A DNA stretch of 64,000 nucleotides from Photobacterium frigidiphilum. Lineage in GTDB: Bacteria; Pseudomonadota; Gammaproteobacteria; Enterobacterales; Vibrionaceae. Positions 31,882-43,790 of this stretch are shown here, piece by piece; the first letter of the stretch is position 1; every line of letters begins with the position of its first letter. The stretch covers positions 47,444 to 111,443 of the forward strand of contig NZ_PYMJ01000017.1 of assembly GCF_003025615.1 (NCBI RefSeq), in the 5' to 3' direction. Under the pieces are notes generated by a model, which was given only the letters and a program-made list of their open reading frames with translations, searched no databases and had not been told where the DNA came from. A program made the translations under genes and the position numbers.

Positions 31882-33636
31882 ATGGCATTATTTAAAAGCT
31901 CAAAGACGAAAAATCAGCGACGCCAGAAAGCGCCATCGGCATTTATTCCGTGGCGCTTTGGTGTTATATGCGGTTGTATATTTCTTGCCTTGGTCGGTCT
32001 CATCGGCCGTGCCGCATATATTCAAGTACTCGAGCCAGGAAGATTAATTCAAGAAGGCGATTTACGCTCACTACGTGTAAAAGCCATGCCTTCAGCTCGA
32101 GGGATTATTTCTGATCGTAATGGCGAGCAATTAGCCGTTAGCGTTCCCGTTCAAGCCGTTTGGGCAGATCCTGTTCAAATTTATAAGAATGGCGGGATGC
32201 AGCAAGTTGAGCGATGGCATGCCCTCGCGGATGTATTGGGTTTAAATCGACAAGAATTATTAGCCCGTCTGGAAAAATACCAAAAGCGCCGTTTTGTTTA
32301 TTTAGCCCGCCAAGTTAGCCCTGCAATGGCAGATTATGTCAGTAAATTGAAATTACCGGGTATTGGGTTAAAAGATGAATCTCGTCGTTTCTATCCTTCA
32401 GGTGAAGTCAGTGCCCATCTGATTGGTGTGACAGGTATTGATGGCCATGGTTTAGAGGGTGTAGAGCGCACCTATGATGGTTGGTTAACCGGAGAGCCCG
32501 GCCGACGCACGGTACGGAAAGATCGTTATGGGCGTGTGGTTGAAAATATCTCTTTGCAAAAACGTGAACCCGGCAAACCACTAGAATTAAGTATTGATCA
32601 ACGTATTCAAGCGGTAGCGTACCGTACGATGAAAGAAGCCATCGTTAATTTACCAGCAACATCGGCGAGTCTTGTGCTTGCTGATGTTAATACTGGCGAA
32701 ATATTAGCAATGGTTAATGCGCCGTCATTTAACCCGAATAATCGCAATGATCGTCAATCGTATAAAATGCGTAATCGCGTAATTACCGATTCTTTTGAGC
32801 CTGGCTCGACGGTAAAGCCGTTTGGTGTATTAGAAGCCATGGAAAGTGGCATTGTTGATGAAAGTACATTGATTAAAATACCGGGGCGTCGTTTACGTGT
32901 TGGTAGTAATTATGTTTCTGATGTCTCTCGGATTGAAAAAGAAGCGACGGTTGGTCGCATTTTGCAAAAATCCAGTAACATCGGCATGACGAAGCTGTCG
33001 CTTGCTATGCCCATTGAAGATCTTATTGAGATGTACCAGCGTGTTGGGTTTGATGAGCCATCGGGTATTAATTTAGTGGGAGAAGCTGTGGGCTTGTTCC
33101 CTAATCGACGCCGTTGGTCTGATATTGAACGAGCAACATTTGCATACGGTTATGGTTTGTCTGTTACACCCATTCAGTTAGTGCATGTTTACGCGACCTT
33201 AGGCGCCAAAGGGCTGAAACGTCCATTATCGATTTTAAAAACAGAGAAAGTCGTTCCTGGTAAACAGGTTATAGACCCTAAGTTAGTCGAGGAAGTACTG
33301 ACGATGATTGAATCTGTAACCGATAAAGCGGGCGGTGGCGGCGGTTGGCGCGCAAGAGTTCCTGGCTATCGTGTTGGGGTAAAAACGGGTACCGCTAAAA
33401 AAGCGATCGCGGGTGGTTATGGTGATGACTATATCGCCTACACAGCAGGTGTTGCCCCGATCAGTAAGCCGCGTTTAGCAATGGTCGTGATGGTGAATGA
33501 ACCGAAAGGCGAGCAATACTATGGTGGCGCAATAGCCGCTCCGATTTTCGCTGAAGTCATGCAAAGCGCATTACAAATTTTGAATGTGCCGCCTGATGCC
33601 GACACCATTGATAAAATGAATATCGTAAATAAATAA
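31882..33636 (+). CDS. ftsI: Septal peptidoglycan transpeptidase FtsI (PBP3)
   Basis: FtsI cross-links septal peptidoglycan and is the target of aztreonam and related beta-lactams. The 584 residues contain one membrane helix (about 30-50), the pedestal domain, and the transpeptidase domain with SxxK (STVK, Ser309-Lys312), SxN (SSN) and KTGT motifs. It starts three bases after ftsL. Confidence 0.97.
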   Translation: MALFKSSKTKNQRRQKAPSAFIPWRFGVICGCIFLALVGLIGRAAYIQVLEPGRLIQEGDLRSLRVKAMPSARGIISDRNGEQLAVSVPVQAVWADPVQIYKNGGMQQVERWHALADVLGLNRQELLARLEKYQKRRFVYLARQVSPAMADYVSKLKLPGIGLKDESRRFYPSGEVSAHLIGVTGIDGHGLEGVERTYDGWLTGEPGRRTVRKDRYGRVVENISLQKREPGKPLELSIDQRIQAVAYRTMKEAIVNLPATSASLVLADVNTGEILAMVNAPSFNPNNRNDRQSYKMRNRVITDSFEPGSTVKPFGVLEAMESGIVDESTLIKIPGRRLRVGSNYVSDVSRIEKEATVGRILQKSSNIGMTKLSLAMPIEDLIEMYQRVGFDEPSGINLVGEAVGLFPNRRRWSDIERATFAYGYGLSVTPIQLVHVYATLGAKGLKRPLSILKTEKVVPGKQVIDPKLVEEVLTMIESVTDKAGGGGGWRARVPGYRVGVKTGTAKKAIAGGYGDDYIAYTAGVAPISKPRLAMVVMVNEPKGEQYYGGAIAAPIFAEVMQSALQILNVPPDADTIDKMNIVNK

Positions 33637-33650
33637 TTGAGGCGATGTAA

Positions 33651-35171
33651 ATGTTAAGTTCTAGTCAATCGATCACTCTTGGATCATTGCTTTCACCGTG
33701 GATAGCCACATCTGATTGGCAAGAAAAGTGGCGTGAACACAGTGTGGCGAATATGACGATTGATAGTCGTCAAATTGAAGCCGATGACTTATTCGTTGCT
33801 GTTAATGGTCATGCCGTTGATGGTCGTGGCTTTATTCCGGCGGCAATTCACGCTGGGGCAACCGCTGTTCTCGCTGAAGCCGACAATATCGCTAAGCATG
33901 GTGATATTGTTGAGCAAGACGGTATCGTGATTATTTATTTTCAGCAATTGAATCAGTACCTTTCAGCAATTGCCAACCGCTTTTATGCCCAACCCGATAC
34001 ACGTCTTAAATTATTGGCTGTGACAGGTACGAATGGGAAAACCACTATTAGTCAACTGTTAGCACAATGGGCAAACCTCATTGGTTATAACGCAGGAGTT
34101 ATGGGAACGACAGGTAATGGTTTGTTAAATAGCCTTATACCTGCGGTTAACACTACGGGTAATGCGATTGAAATCCCTCATGTATTACATGATCTTGTCG
34201 ATCAAGGTGCTGATTTTGCCGCTATGGAAATTTCATCACACGGGTTAGTACAAGGACGCGTTAAAGCTTTGCAGTTTGTTGCCAGTATCTTTACCAATTT
34301 AAGTCGCGATCATCTTGATTATCATGGTGATATGGCAAATTACGCGGATGCAAAAAAATGTTTGTTTACCGAGCATCAAGCTGGCATCCCTATCATTAAT
34401 GCCGATGATGTTATTGGATTATCTTGGTTAGCCGACTTACCTAATGCGGTTGCAGTCGTAACGGATAAAGCTCGTTTAGGCGAAGATTATCAGGGACAAG
34501 CCTTATGGTTAACGGATGTCGCGTACAGCACTCAAGGCGTTAATATAAGCTTTGATTCTAGCTGGGGGGCTGGTCAGTTTACAGCACCGCTTGTTGGCTC
34601 ATTTAATGTGTCGAATCTATTGCTGGCATTAGCGACGTTATTAGCCTTAGGGCACTCTATTGATAAGTTGATTGCGGCAGCACCACGCTTGACTGCAGTG
34701 ATTGGTCGAATGGAAGTTTTTCAACGTTCTGACAAACCGATGGTTGTAGTTGATTATGCTCATACGCCAGATGCTTTAGAAAAAGCACTGCAAGCGTTAC
34801 GCGTGCATTGTCAGGGTAAATTGTGGTGTATCTTTGGCTGCGGTGGCGACCGAGATACTGGTAAGCGTCCTATGATGGCTGAAATATCAGAGCGCTTAGC
34901 AGATCAGATTATTATTACGGATGACAATCCGCGCACAGAAGCGCCAGCCGCTATCGTCAGTGATATGTTGCAAGGGTTAGTATTGCCACAGCAAGCACAA
35001 GTGATCCACGATCGTAAGTTAGCGTGCACTTATGCAATAGAACACGCACAAGCGAATGATATTATTTTATTAGCTGGAAAAGGTCATGAGGATTACCAAG
35101 TTCTCGCAGATCGAACCATTCATTATTCTGACCGTGAAACGGTACAAGCTTTATTTGGGGAAACAGCATGA
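33651..35171 (+). CDS. murE: UDP-MurNAc-tripeptide synthetase (meso-diaminopimelate adding)
   Basis: MurE adds meso-diaminopimelate to UDP-MurNAc-L-Ala-D-Glu. The 506 residues have the Mur-ligase ATP site GTNGKTT, the middle-domain motif EISSHGLVQGR, and the DNPR motif (TDDNPRTEAP) that marks meso-DAP rather than lysine specificity. It overlaps murF by four bases. Confidence 0.97.
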   Translation: MLSSSQSITLGSLLSPWIATSDWQEKWREHSVANMTIDSRQIEADDLFVAVNGHAVDGRGFIPAAIHAGATAVLAEADNIAKHGDIVEQDGIVIIYFQQLNQYLSAIANRFYAQPDTRLKLLAVTGTNGKTTISQLLAQWANLIGYNAGVMGTTGNGLLNSLIPAVNTTGNAIEIPHVLHDLVDQGADFAAMEISSHGLVQGRVKALQFVASIFTNLSRDHLDYHGDMANYADAKKCLFTEHQAGIPIINADDVIGLSWLADLPNAVAVVTDKARLGEDYQGQALWLTDVAYSTQGVNISFDSSWGAGQFTAPLVGSFNVSNLLLALATLLALGHSIDKLIAAAPRLTAVIGRMEVFQRSDKPMVVVDYAHTPDALEKALQALRVHCQGKLWCIFGCGGDRDTGKRPMMAEISERLADQIIITDDNPRTEAPAAIVSDMLQGLVLPQQAQVIHDRKLACTYAIEHAQANDIILLAGKGHEDYQVLADRTIHYSDRETVQALFGETA

Positions 35172-36574
35172 TAGAGGTTCAGTTAGCGCAATTGGCTGAT
35201 GTCTTAGGTGCAGAGTTAATCGGCAACGATATCACTATTGCCAATGTTTCGACAGATACGCGAACTGTCTCTGCTCATACCTTGTTTATTGCATTAAAAG
35301 GTGAGCGTTTCGATGCCCATGACTTTTGCCAAAATGCAATGGATAACGGCGCTGCAGCATTATTGGTGAGTCGTCACTTACCTGTTGAACTGCCCCAGTT
35401 AGTCGTTAAAGACACTCATCAAGCGCTTGGGTTATTAGGTGCTTGGTTAAAGCAGACCATGGAGAAAAATCATGGTCTGAAGACGATAGCACTAACAGGT
35501 AGTTGTGGTAAAACGACAGTTAAAGAGATGGCGGCTGAAATTTTAAGCCAAAAAGGTAATGTGTTAGCCACGGCGGGCAACTTCAACAATGATATCGGTG
35601 TACCACTGACATTATTACGTTTAACCCCAGAGCATGAATTTGCCGTTATCGAATTGGGTGCTAACCACCAAAAAGAAATTGCCTACACCACCAATTTAGT
35701 TAAGCCTCAAGTCGCCTTGATCAATAACCTTGCTGCTGCGCACCTTGAAGGGTTTGGCTCGCTCGCTGGCGTTGCAAAAGCGAAAGGTGAAATCTTTGAA
35801 GGGTTAACCGCCCCCTTAAATGATTCAGGTTTAAGTACTGCCATTATTAATTTAGACTCCAATGATGTCGCGATGTGGCAGTCACTTTTGGCTCAGCACA
35901 CTGTAAAAACCTTCTCTTTAACGGATATTGATGCAGATTTCTCTGCAACTGATATTTTTATTAACTCTGAAGGGCTAGCTTGTTTTACAATGTGTACCCC
36001 TGAAGGCTCGACTGATATTACATTAACGTTAGCGGGTACTCACAATGTGTCCAATGCGCTTGCTGCAGCTGCGTTAGCAATGGCGGTTGGAGCAACGTTA
36101 GAGCAGGTTAAAGCGGGTCTTGAGAAAGTAGCTAACGTAAAAGGTCGAGTAGATGTGAGCCACCCTCGAGAAGGTTTGCGTTTAATCGATGATACCTATA
36201 ATGCGAGTGTTGCTTCGGTTAAAGCTGCGATTGATCTATTAGCTTCTTTTACTGGTCAACGTTGGTTTGTACTCGGTGATATGGCTGAGCTGGGTGAAGA
36301 CAGTGCAAGCTTACACCGTGAAGTGGCAGAGTATGCCATGACGAAAGGCTTAGATAAGGTATTCACATTCGGTTGTGCAAGTGCAGTGGTTAGTGACTTA
36401 AATCAAGGGCAGCACTTTGCAGATAAATCAATATTAATTGAACAATTACAAGCGCAACTTCATCCGCTTAATATTAATCAACAACATTACCAAGAGGTAA
36501 CAGTGTTAGCAAAAGGTGCACGTAGTTCTCGAATGGAACACGTGATTGCAGCGCTGCAGGAAGATACACAATGA
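35168..36574 (+). CDS. murF: UDP-MurNAc-pentapeptide synthetase
   Basis: MurF adds D-Ala-D-Ala to complete the UDP-MurNAc pentapeptide. The 468 residues have the Mur-ligase ATP site [11 protein letters not shown], the [10 protein letters not shown] block and the C-terminal-domain motif [10 protein letters not shown]. The D-Ala-D-Ala ligase that supplies its substrate (ddlB in Escherichia coli) is not in this cluster. It overlaps mraY by four bases (ATGA). Confidence 0.97.
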   Translation: MIEVQLAQLADVLGAELIGNDITIANVSTDTRTVSAHTLFIALKGERFDAHDFCQNAMDNGAAALLVSRHLPVELPQLVVKDTHQALGLLGAWLKQTMEKNHGLKTIALTGSCGKTTVKEMAAEILSQKGNVLATAGNFNNDIGVPLTLLRLTPEHEFAVIELGANHQKEIAYTTNLVKPQVALINNLAAAHLEGFGSLAGVAKAKGEIFEGLTAPLNDSGLSTAIINLDSNDVAMWQSLLAQHTVKTFSLTDIDADFSATDIFINSEGLACFTMCTPEGSTDITLTLAGTHNVSNALAAAALAMAVGATLEQVKAGLEKVANVKGRVDVSHPREGLRLIDDTYNASVASVKAAIDLLASFTGQRWFVLGDMAELGEDSASLHREVAEYAMTKGLDKVFTFGCASAVVSDLNQGQHFADKSILIEQLQAQLHPLNINQQHYQEVTVLAKGARSSRMEHVIAALQEDTQ

Positions 36575-37653
36575 TTTATTGGTTAGCCGATTTACTAGAA
36601 CCATCATATCCATTTTTCAGATTGTTTGAATACCTGACTTTCCGCGCCATTATGAGCGTATTGACAGCATTGATACTCTCGCTATGGATGGGGCCACGCC
36701 TTATTGCGCGTTTGCAAATGCTGCAAATTGGTCAGATTGTCCGTAATGATGGACCAGAATCTCATTTCAGCAAGCGTGGTACGCCAACGATGGGCGGCAT
36801 CATGATTCTGGCTGCGATTACGATAACAACGTTATTGTGGACTGATTTATCAAACCCTTACATTTGGGCTGTGCTTGCCGTAATGCTCGGTTATGGCGCT
36901 GTCGGGTTTGTTGATGATTACCGTAAAGTGGTGCACAAGAACTCTGATGGCCTTATTGCCCGTTGGAAATACTTCTGGCAATCCGTTATTGCACTGGTTG
37001 TTGCTTTTGCCTTGTATATGCATGGTAAAGATACCGCAGCCACTCAATTGGTTGTGCCTTTCTTTAAAGACGTCATGCCACAACTCGGCTTGCTTTATAT
37101 CGTATTAACCTACTTTGTTATTGTTGGCACCAGTAATGCCGTCAACTTGACTGATGGCCTAGATGGTTTAGCTATTATGCCTACAGTGATGGTTGCTGGT
37201 GGTATGGCATTTATTGCTTGGGCGACAGGTAACGTTAATTTTGCAGAATACCTACACATTCCTTATCTCAAAGATGCCAGTGAGCTGGTGGTCTTATGTA
37301 CCGCAATTGTGGGTGCTGGTTTAGGGTTCTTGTGGTTTAACACTTATCCTGCACAAGTGTTTATGGGCGATGTAGGTTCATTAGCATTAGGCGGTGCATT
37401 GGGGACTATTGCGGTATTAGTGCGTCAAGAGTTGCTATTAGTGATCATGGGCGGTGTGTTTGTAATGGAAACCGTTTCTGTCATTTTACAGGTGGGTTCT
37501 TACAAACTTCGTGGACAGCGTATTTTCCGCATGGCACCGATCCACCATCATTACGAGCTAAAAGGTTGGCCTGAACCACGTGTTATTGTGCGCTTTTGGA
37601 TCATTACGTTAATGCTAGTATTGATTGCTTTGGCAACATTGAAGGTTCGATAA
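36571..37653 (+). CDS. mraY: Phospho-MurNAc-pentapeptide translocase MraY
   Basis: MraY makes lipid I by transferring phospho-MurNAc-pentapeptide to undecaprenyl phosphate in the inner membrane. The 360 residues form about ten transmembrane helices. Conserved acidic motifs are visible: [19 protein letters not shown] and [12 protein letters not shown], followed by the HHH motif [11 protein letters not shown]. Length equals the Escherichia coli enzyme. murD begins directly after its stop. Confidence 0.97.
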   Translation: MIYWLADLLEPSYPFFRLFEYLTFRAIMSVLTALILSLWMGPRLIARLQMLQIGQIVRNDGPESHFSKRGTPTMGGIMILAAITITTLLWTDLSNPYIWAVLAVMLGYGAVGFVDDYRKVVHKNSDGLIARWKYFWQSVIALVVAFALYMHGKDTAATQLVVPFFKDVMPQLGLLYIVLTYFVIVGTSNAVNLTDGLDGLAIMPTVMVAGGMAFIAWATGNVNFAEYLHIPYLKDASELVVLCTAIVGAGLGFLWFNTYPAQVFMGDVGSLALGGALGTIAVLVRQELLLVIMGGVFVMETVSVILQVGSYKLRGQRIFRMAPIHHHYELKGWPEPRVIVRFWIITLMLVLIALATLKVR

Positions 37654-38997
37654 ATGAATGGCTTAGGCGGTGTAACAAAGGTTGTTGTCATTGGTTTAGG
37701 GATGACAGGCCTGTCGGTTGTTAATTTCTGGCTACGTCAAACTGGCGATCGTGATATCAAAGTGATTGATACCCGCGCAACACCGCCTGGGCAAGATAAA
37801 CTTCCTTCTAGCGTTGAGCTATGTGCAGGGCAATGGAATATGAATTGGCTGTTAGAGGCTGATTTGATTGTTGCGAGTCCAGGCATTGCGCTGGCAACGC
37901 CTGAGCTAGTTGCTGCTAAAGCCGCAGGTATTGAAATCGTCGGTGATATTGAGCTATTTGCCCGTGCTGTGACAAAGCCTGTTGTGGCTATCACAGGGTC
38001 TAATGGCAAGAGTACGGTGACAAGCCTGATTGGTGAAATGGCAAAAGAAGCCAGTATCAATGTGGGGGTCGGTGGCAACATCGGCTTTGCTGCGTTAGAT
38101 ATGCTAGCGAACGAGCATGACTTGTATGTGCTTGAGCTATCTAGTTTCCAACTTGAAACAACCTCATCGTTAGAGTTAAAAGCTGCTGTATACCTTAATC
38201 TTTCTGAAGATCATATGGATCGCTATGACGGGCTAGAAGATTATAGCTTGGCAAAAATGCGAATTTTTGAACATGCAGCATTAGCGGTATACAACCGCGA
38301 TGATCTGGCTACTTTACCTACTAGCTTCCGCCATCAGATCACCAGCTTTGGCTTTGATAATCAAGATTATGGCTTGGTAACGTTAGACGGTGAAGAGTTT
38401 TTAGCCGTAGACGAACAACCGATCATGAAGACAAGTGATATTGCGTTGGTTGGTCGACACAATATAGCGAATAGTTTGGCTGCATTAGCCTTGGCTGATG
38501 CAGTTAACATCGATCGTCAAGCGGCATGCCGAGCTTTGCAGCGTTATAACGGTTTAGCACATCGCTGTCAGTTAGTCGTAAATCAACATGATGTTAAATG
38601 GGTGAATGACTCAAAAGCAACGAATTTAGCCAGTACGTTAGCCGCGCTTAAAGGATTAAACTTACCGGGCAAGTTGCATTTGCTGATAGGTGGTGATGGG
38701 AAAGGGGCTGATTTTTCGGAACTAAAGCCTGTTTTAGCTGACTTAAATGTACAACTTTACTGTTTTGGCCGTGATGGTAATCAGTTTATGCCGTTGGTTG
38801 ATGCACCTATTTGTATTGAGACAATGGCTCAAGCAATGGCAATAGCTGCAGATACCGCGCAAAAAGGCGACATGATCTTATTGTCACCGGCGTGTGCTAG
38901 CTTTGATCAATTCCCCAATTTTATGGCACGAGGTGATGCCTTTGTTGAACAAGCCAAAGCCTTACAACACCGTGTTGCAGGAGCAAAGGCATGTTAA
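37654..38997 (+). CDS. murD: UDP-MurNAc-L-alanine:D-glutamate ligase
   Basis: MurD adds D-glutamate to UDP-MurNAc-L-Ala. The 447 residues hold the N-terminal nucleotide-sugar-binding Rossmann domain ([16 protein letters not shown]), the ATP site [12 protein letters not shown] and the C-terminal DSKATN motif. It overlaps ftsW by seven bases, so the two are probably translationally coupled. Confidence 0.97.
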   Translation: MNGLGGVTKVVVIGLGMTGLSVVNFWLRQTGDRDIKVIDTRATPPGQDKLPSSVELCAGQWNMNWLLEADLIVASPGIALATPELVAAKAAGIEIVGDIELFARAVTKPVVAITGSNGKSTVTSLIGEMAKEASINVGVGGNIGFAALDMLANEHDLYVLELSSFQLETTSSLELKAAVYLNLSEDHMDRYDGLEDYSLAKMRIFEHAALAVYNRDDLATLPTSFRHQITSFGFDNQDYGLVTLDGEEFLAVDEQPIMKTSDIALVGRHNIANSLAALALADAVNIDRQAACRALQRYNGLAHRCQLVVNQHDVKWVNDSKATNLASTLAALKGLNLPGKLHLLIGGDGKGADFSELKPVLADLNVQLYCFGRDGNQFMPLVDAPICIETMAQAMAIAADTAQKGDMILLSPACASFDQFPNFMARGDAFVEQAKALQHRVAGAKAC

Positions 38998-40220
38998 GCC
39001 AAGCTAAACATGGCGCTTCAACCGTCGGTGAGTGGTTAACGAAACCCCCAGCACCGTGTTTGTATGATCGCCAATTAGTTTGGATTGCGTTATCTCTAAT
39101 GATCACGGGCCTTGTGATCGTGACATCGGCTTCAGTACCTGTTGCTACACGTTTAACGGGCATCCCTTTTTATTTTGCACTGCGACATGCCTTCTTTCTT
39201 GTTTGTTCTTTAGTGCTCATGTCTGTGGTTGTGCAGGTTCCACTATCACGTTGGAAGCAATTCAGCGTGCCAATGTTATTTCTGTCGATTGTATTGCTTA
39301 TTATCGTTCTACTTATCGGGCGATCAGTGAATGGTGCAGCCCGCTGGATCCCGTTAGGAATTTTTAATCTTCAACCTGCTGAAGTTGCTAAGCTCTCACT
39401 ATTTATTTTTTTGGCGGGCTATTTAGTCCGCCAATATAGTCAGGTTCGTGCTAGTTTTATTGGCTTTATAAAGCCCCTTGCCGTGCTGGGTATCCTCGCT
39501 TTTTTATTGTTAATGCAGCCTGATTTAGGCTCATTTGTTGTAATGTTCGTTACCACTGTGGGTATGTTGTTTATTGCAGGGGCAAAGCTTTGGCAATTTT
39601 TAGTGATGATTTCTGGTGCCCTATTAGGCATTGGCCTTTTGATTGTTTTCGAACCTTATCGATTACGTCGAGTGACGTCTTTTCTTGACCCATGGGAAGA
39701 TCCCTTTGGTAGTGGATATCAACTTACCCAGTCATTAATGGCGTTTGGACGTGGCGAACTGATGGGGCAAGGGCTAGGTAACTCCATTCAAAAATTAGAA
39801 TATTTACCGGAAGCGCACACGGATTTTGTGTTTGCTGTATTGGGTGAAGAATTAGGTCTGATTGGCGTTACAGTTGTATTGCTATTAATTTTTTCCTTGG
39901 TATTTAAAGCGCTATTTATTGGGCGCAAGTGTTTGCAGTCTGGGCAGTTATTTGGTGGCTTCTTAGCATGTGGGTTTAGCTTTTGGTTCGCCTTCCAAAC
40001 GCTGGTGAATGTTGGTGCTGCGATAGGCATGGTACCAACCAAAGGATTAACCTTACCCTTGATCAGTTACGGTGGTTCGAGCTTATTTATAATGGCTACC
40101 GCGGTGGGTATTTTACTCCGTATTGATCACGAACAGAGGCTGTTTGCCAAGTATGGTCCAGCAGAATCTGAAGAATTGGATGACAGTGGTTTAAATGACA
40201 GTAACGATGAACAAGAATAA
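38991..40220 (+). CDS. ftsW: Septal peptidoglycan polymerase FtsW
   Basis: FtsW is the SEDS-family glycosyltransferase that works with FtsI at the septum. The 409 residues form about ten membrane helices after a short cytoplasmic N-terminus. Family signatures include [10 protein letters not shown], the loop [19 protein letters not shown] with [14 protein letters not shown], and LISYGGSSL. The acidic tail [18 protein letters not shown] overlaps the start of murG. Confidence 0.97.
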   Translation: MLSQAKHGASTVGEWLTKPPAPCLYDRQLVWIALSLMITGLVIVTSASVPVATRLTGIPFYFALRHAFFLVCSLVLMSVVVQVPLSRWKQFSVPMLFLSIVLLIIVLLIGRSVNGAARWIPLGIFNLQPAEVAKLSLFIFLAGYLVRQYSQVRASFIGFIKPLAVLGILAFLLLMQPDLGSFVVMFVTTVGMLFIAGAKLWQFLVMISGALLGIGLLIVFEPYRLRRVTSFLDPWEDPFGSGYQLTQSLMAFGRGELMGQGLGNSIQKLEYLPEAHTDFVFAVLGEELGLIGVTVVLLLIFSLVFKALFIGRKCLQSGQLFGGFLACGFSFWFAFQTLVNVGAAIGMVPTKGLTLPLISYGGSSLFIMATAVGILLRIDHEQRLFAKYGPAESEELDDSGLNDSNDEQE

Positions 40221-41268
40221 ACGCTTACTCGTGATGGCTGGTGGTACTGGTGGTCATGTTTTCCCTGGTCTTGCGGTGGCAAAAAAATTGCAACAAGAAG
40301 GTTGGGAGATCCGCTGGTTAGGAACCGCTGATCGTATGGAAGCTGATTTAGTGCCTAAACATGGCATCGAAATTGATTTCATTAAAGTAAAAGGGCTGCG
40401 TGGGCAAGGAATCACTCGTTTGCTTGCGGCACCATTCAAGATTGTAGGTGCTATTTTACAAGCTCGGAAATACATAAAAGCTTGGCAACCTGATGTGGTA
40501 TTAGGCATGGGAGGCTATGTAAGCGGTCCCGGTGGTGTCGCTGCTTGGTTATCTGGTGTTCCTGTTGTTTTACATGAGCAGAATGCAGTTGCTGGATTAA
40601 CCAATCAATGGCTATCACGTATTGCAGCGAAAGTATTACAAGCTTTTCCGGGGGCTTTTGCTAATAAAGACGTTGTTGGTAACCCTGTCCGTCAAGATGT
40701 GACGGCACTAGCAAGCCCTCAAGAACGATTTGCAGAGCGACAAGGTCCTGTGCGAATTTTGGTTATGGGGGGAAGCCAAGGGGCGCGAATTCTTAACCAA
40801 ACGTTACCTGAAGTCGCAGCTTTGCTCGGTGATAAAGTGACGATTTGGCATCAAGCAGGAAAAGGTAGCCAGCAAGTTACAGAGCAGGCTTATGCAAAGA
40901 GTACCAATGTGCCGCATAAAGTGACTGAATTTATCGATGATGTTGCTGCTGCGTATGCATGGGCTGACGTCGTTGTTTGCCGCTCGGGCGCATTAACCGT
41001 GTCAGAGTTATCGGCTGCCGGTGTTGGCGCTATTTTTGTACCGTTTATGCACAAAGATCGCCAGCAAGCACTGAATGCAGACCATTTAGTGCAGTGTGGT
41101 GCAGCAAAAATGATAGAACAAATGGATTTAACAGCTGCAGGGCTAGCTGAAGAATTGAACCAATTAGATCGTGAAGTATTAAAGCAAATGGCTGTTGCTG
41201 CACGAGAAGCCGCGATTGTTGATGCAGATGTACGCGTCGCAGATGTCATTAAATCGTTGGCACGATAA
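40207..41268 (+). CDS. murG: Undecaprenyl-PP-MurNAc-pentapeptide GlcNAc transferase
   Basis: MurG converts lipid I to lipid II at the cytoplasmic face of the membrane. From [13 protein letters not shown] it has 353 residues with the GT28 glycine-rich loops [11 protein letters not shown] and [13 protein letters not shown], and the C-terminal donor site [11 protein letters not shown] and [13 protein letters not shown] 40195 would add four residues; neither start has a clear ribosome-binding site, and coupling to ftsW, whose end it overlaps, is likely. Confidence 0.96.
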   Translation: MNKNKRLLVMAGGTGGHVFPGLAVAKKLQQEGWEIRWLGTADRMEADLVPKHGIEIDFIKVKGLRGQGITRLLAAPFKIVGAILQARKYIKAWQPDVVLGMGGYVSGPGGVAAWLSGVPVVLHEQNAVAGLTNQWLSRIAAKVLQAFPGAFANKDVVGNPVRQDVTALASPQERFAERQGPVRILVMGGSQGARILNQTLPEVAALLGDKVTIWHQAGKGSQQVTEQAYAKSTNVPHKVTEFIDDVAAAYAWADVVVCRSGALTVSELSAAGVGAIFVPFMHKDRQQALNADHLVQCGAAKMIEQMDLTAAGLAEELNQLDREVLKQMAVAAREAAIVDADVRVADVIKSLAR

Positions 41269-41287
41269 TTAAGAAGAGAACAGAGTG

Positions 41288-42748
41288 ATGAGTAAACTGG
41301 ACAACCAGCAATTAGCAAAAATTAGAACAATGGTACCAGAGATGCGTCGTGTAGAGCGTATTCACTTTGTTGGAATTGGTGGTGCAGGCATGAGCGGCAT
41401 TGCTGAAGTTTTACTGAATGAAGGCTATCGCATTAGTGGTTCTGATCTTGCGCCGAATGCGGTAACAGAGAGTTTAACCCGAAAAGGCGCTGAAATATTT
41501 TTTGGGCATGCCGCTGAAAATGTGAATGGTGCGAGTGTTGTTGTCGTATCAACCGCTATTGCTCAAGATAACCCAGAGCTTGTTGCTGCTCGTGAACTTC
41601 GCATTCCCGTGGTTCGCCGTGCTGAGATGCTTGCTGAATTAATGCGCTACCGTCATGGTATTGCGATTGCGGGAACACACGGTAAAACGACAACCACGGC
41701 ATTAATGACTCAAATCTATTTTGAAGCAGGCTTAGATCCAACGTTTGTTAACGGTGGCTTAGTGAAAAGTGCTGGTACGAATGCGCGCTTAGGTTGTAGT
41801 CGTTATCTGATTGCTGAAGCCGATGAAAGTGATGCATCTTTCTTGCACCTTCAACCTATGGTTAGCGTTGTTACTAACATTGAAGCTGATCATATGGATA
41901 CGTATGGCGGCGATTTTGAAGTCTTAAAACAAACCTTTATCGACTTTCTACATAATTTACCGTTCTACGGTTTGGCCGTTATGTGTGTCGATGATCCTGT
42001 GGTACGAGAGTTATTACCTCGGATTGGACGTCAGATTATAACTTATGGTTTCTCTGATGATGCCGATGTGCGTATAGTTGAATATAAGCAATATGCTCAT
42101 CAAGGGCACTTCACCATTTTACGTGCAGGAAAGCCTGACTTAAATGTGAAGTTAAATATTCCAGGTAAGCATAATGCACTGAATGCTACCGCTGCGGTTG
42201 CTGTTGCTACCGAAGAAGGCGTTGATGATGATGCCATCATTCGTGCACTGTTGGAATTTGAAGGCACAGGGCGTCGATTCGATCATCTTGGTGAGTTTGA
42301 AACGGGTAACGGCAGTGTGATGCTGGTTGATGATTATGGTCATCACCCAAGTGAAGTTGATGTTACGATTCAAGCTGCTCGTGCGGGCTGGGAAAAGAAA
42401 CGTCTGGTCATGATTTTTCAACCTCATCGATATAGCCGTACTCGCGATCTTTATGAAGATTTTGCGCATGTACTGGAGCAGGTTGACGTTTTGTTGATGC
42501 TAGATGTTTATTCTGCAGGAGAAGTAGCAATTCCTGGTGCCGATGGACGATCTTTGTGTAGAACTATTCGTGGTCGTGGCAAGATTGACCCTATTTTTGT
42601 GCCAACGCATGAAGATTTGCCATCAGTATTAGCTAATATTCTTCAGAATGATGATCTACTTCTGACACAAGGTGCTGGTGATGTTGGCAAAATAGCCCGT
42701 CAATTGGCAGACTTGCAGTTAGATATCGCAGCAATGCGAGCAGAATAG
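41288..42748 (+). CDS. murC: UDP-MurNAc:L-alanine ligase
   Basis: MurC adds L-alanine to UDP-MurNAc, the first Mur-ligase step. The 486 residues show the N-terminal [16 protein letters not shown], the ATP site [12 protein letters not shown] and the C-terminal [13 protein letters not shown] chose ATG 41288; a GTG one codon earlier is also in frame. In Escherichia coli ddlB follows murC. Here 265 bases separate it from ftsQ with no gene. Confidence 0.97.
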   Translation: MSKLDNQQLAKIRTMVPEMRRVERIHFVGIGGAGMSGIAEVLLNEGYRISGSDLAPNAVTESLTRKGAEIFFGHAAENVNGASVVVVSTAIAQDNPELVAARELRIPVVRRAEMLAELMRYRHGIAIAGTHGKTTTTALMTQIYFEAGLDPTFVNGGLVKSAGTNARLGCSRYLIAEADESDASFLHLQPMVSVVTNIEADHMDTYGGDFEVLKQTFIDFLHNLPFYGLAVMCVDDPVVRELLPRIGRQIITYGFSDDADVRIVEYKQYAHQGHFTILRAGKPDLNVKLNIPGKHNALNATAAVAVATEEGVDDDAIIRALLEFEGTGRRFDHLGEFETGNGSVMLVDDYGHHPSEVDVTIQAARAGWEKKRLVMIFQPHRYSRTRDLYEDFAHVLEQVDVLLMLDVYSAGEVAIPGADGRSLCRTIRGRGKIDPIFVPTHEDLPSVLANILQNDDLLLTQGAGDVGKIARQLADLQLDIAAMRAE

Positions 42749-42895
42749 TCGTCTGGCCTATTCGTGATGGTAATTTTCAGAACTTTTTTGTGATAATTGG
42801 CATTATTTTGTTTATTCTGCCAAAAATAGTAAGATAGTTATTATCATCATAATGGAATTGATTTCACTTGTTGTGGCTAAAAGTAGTAACAACAG

Positions 42896-42924
42896 TTGGA
42901 GAGCAACGAGTTGGTCGGTATAAT
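42896..42924 (+). promoter_or_regulatory. Candidate promoter for ftsQ-ftsA-ftsZ
   Basis: TTGGAG at 42896-42901 and a perfect TATAAT at 42919-42924 are 17 bases apart, about 90 bases before ftsQ. It sits in the gap where ddlB would be in enterobacteria, so it may provide independent expression of ftsQAZ. Confidence 0.65.
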
Positions 42925-43013
42925 CGTCCAACTTTGCTTGTTAGGGCTAAAAAGCATTATGCTCAAGCTTTGGAGGGATACTCTCCTTTGCGATAGGTAA
43001 AGCGAATTAAAAA

Positions 43014-43775
43014 ATGACTGAAGCAGTCGTAAAAAGAATAAATTTCCTTTCACCTTCAGTTGTAATGAAACGTTGGGGGGGATTGGCGTTTTTTCTTTTT
43101 GTCATTGGTTTCACTGTGTGGTTGATTAGTGCCACGATGAACTGGATGACAGATGCAAACCGTTTACCCTTGTCACAACTGGTTATTCAGGGTGATTTGG
43201 ATTATTTGACGACTGACGATGTACGCCAGGCGATATGGCATCTTGATCATCTAAGCAGTTTCATGACACAAGATGTCGATGATATTCAAGCTGCACTTGA
43301 GGCATTACCTTGGGTAGCACAAGCCTCTGTACGAAAGCAGTGGCCAGATACATTAAAAGTATACCTTGTTGAGCACCAACCAATTGCTGTGTGGAATAGT
43401 AAGTATTTGGTGAATCAACAGGGAAGTGTATTTAAAGCAGATTCGAAACAAGTTACTGATTTACAACTGGTTCATTTGGCAGGTCCAGAAGGCAGTAGTA
43501 AAGAAGAGCTTGGAGTGTTGCGTGAAATGCAACCCAGATTACAACGTGCGGGATTTGAAATTGATACTCTTGCACTTAATGAACGTCGAGCTTGGCGTAT
43601 TTGGTTAACAAATGGCATTCGACTAGAACTTGGTCGAGAAGCTCGAATCGAACGACTTGAACGTTTTATATGGCTTTACCCTGAATTAGAAAAACAAGGC
43701 AAAGAAATAGATTACGTAGATTTGCGCTATGATATTGGCGCAGCTGTGGGTTGGAAAATTGTTCCTGAACAATAA
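43014..43775 (+). CDS. ftsQ: Cell-division protein FtsQ
   Basis: FtsQ is a bitopic divisome scaffold that recruits FtsL and FtsB. The 253 residues comprise a short cytoplasmic N-terminus, one transmembrane helix (about 22-42), a POTRA domain (LSQLVIQGDLDYLTTDDVRQ onward) and the FtsQ beta domain ending near YVDLRYDIGAAVGWK. It is 15 bases before ftsA. Confidence 0.95.
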   Translation: MTEAVVKRINFLSPSVVMKRWGGLAFFLFVIGFTVWLISATMNWMTDANRLPLSQLVIQGDLDYLTTDDVRQAIWHLDHLSSFMTQDVDDIQAALEALPWVAQASVRKQWPDTLKVYLVEHQPIAVWNSKYLVNQQGSVFKADSKQVTDLQLVHLAGPEGSSKEELGVLREMQPRLQRAGFEIDTLALNERRAWRIWLTNGIRLELGREARIERLERFIWLYPELEKQGKEIDYVDLRYDIGAAVGWKIVPEQ

Positions 43776-43790
43776 TAAGAGCGTGCGCTA

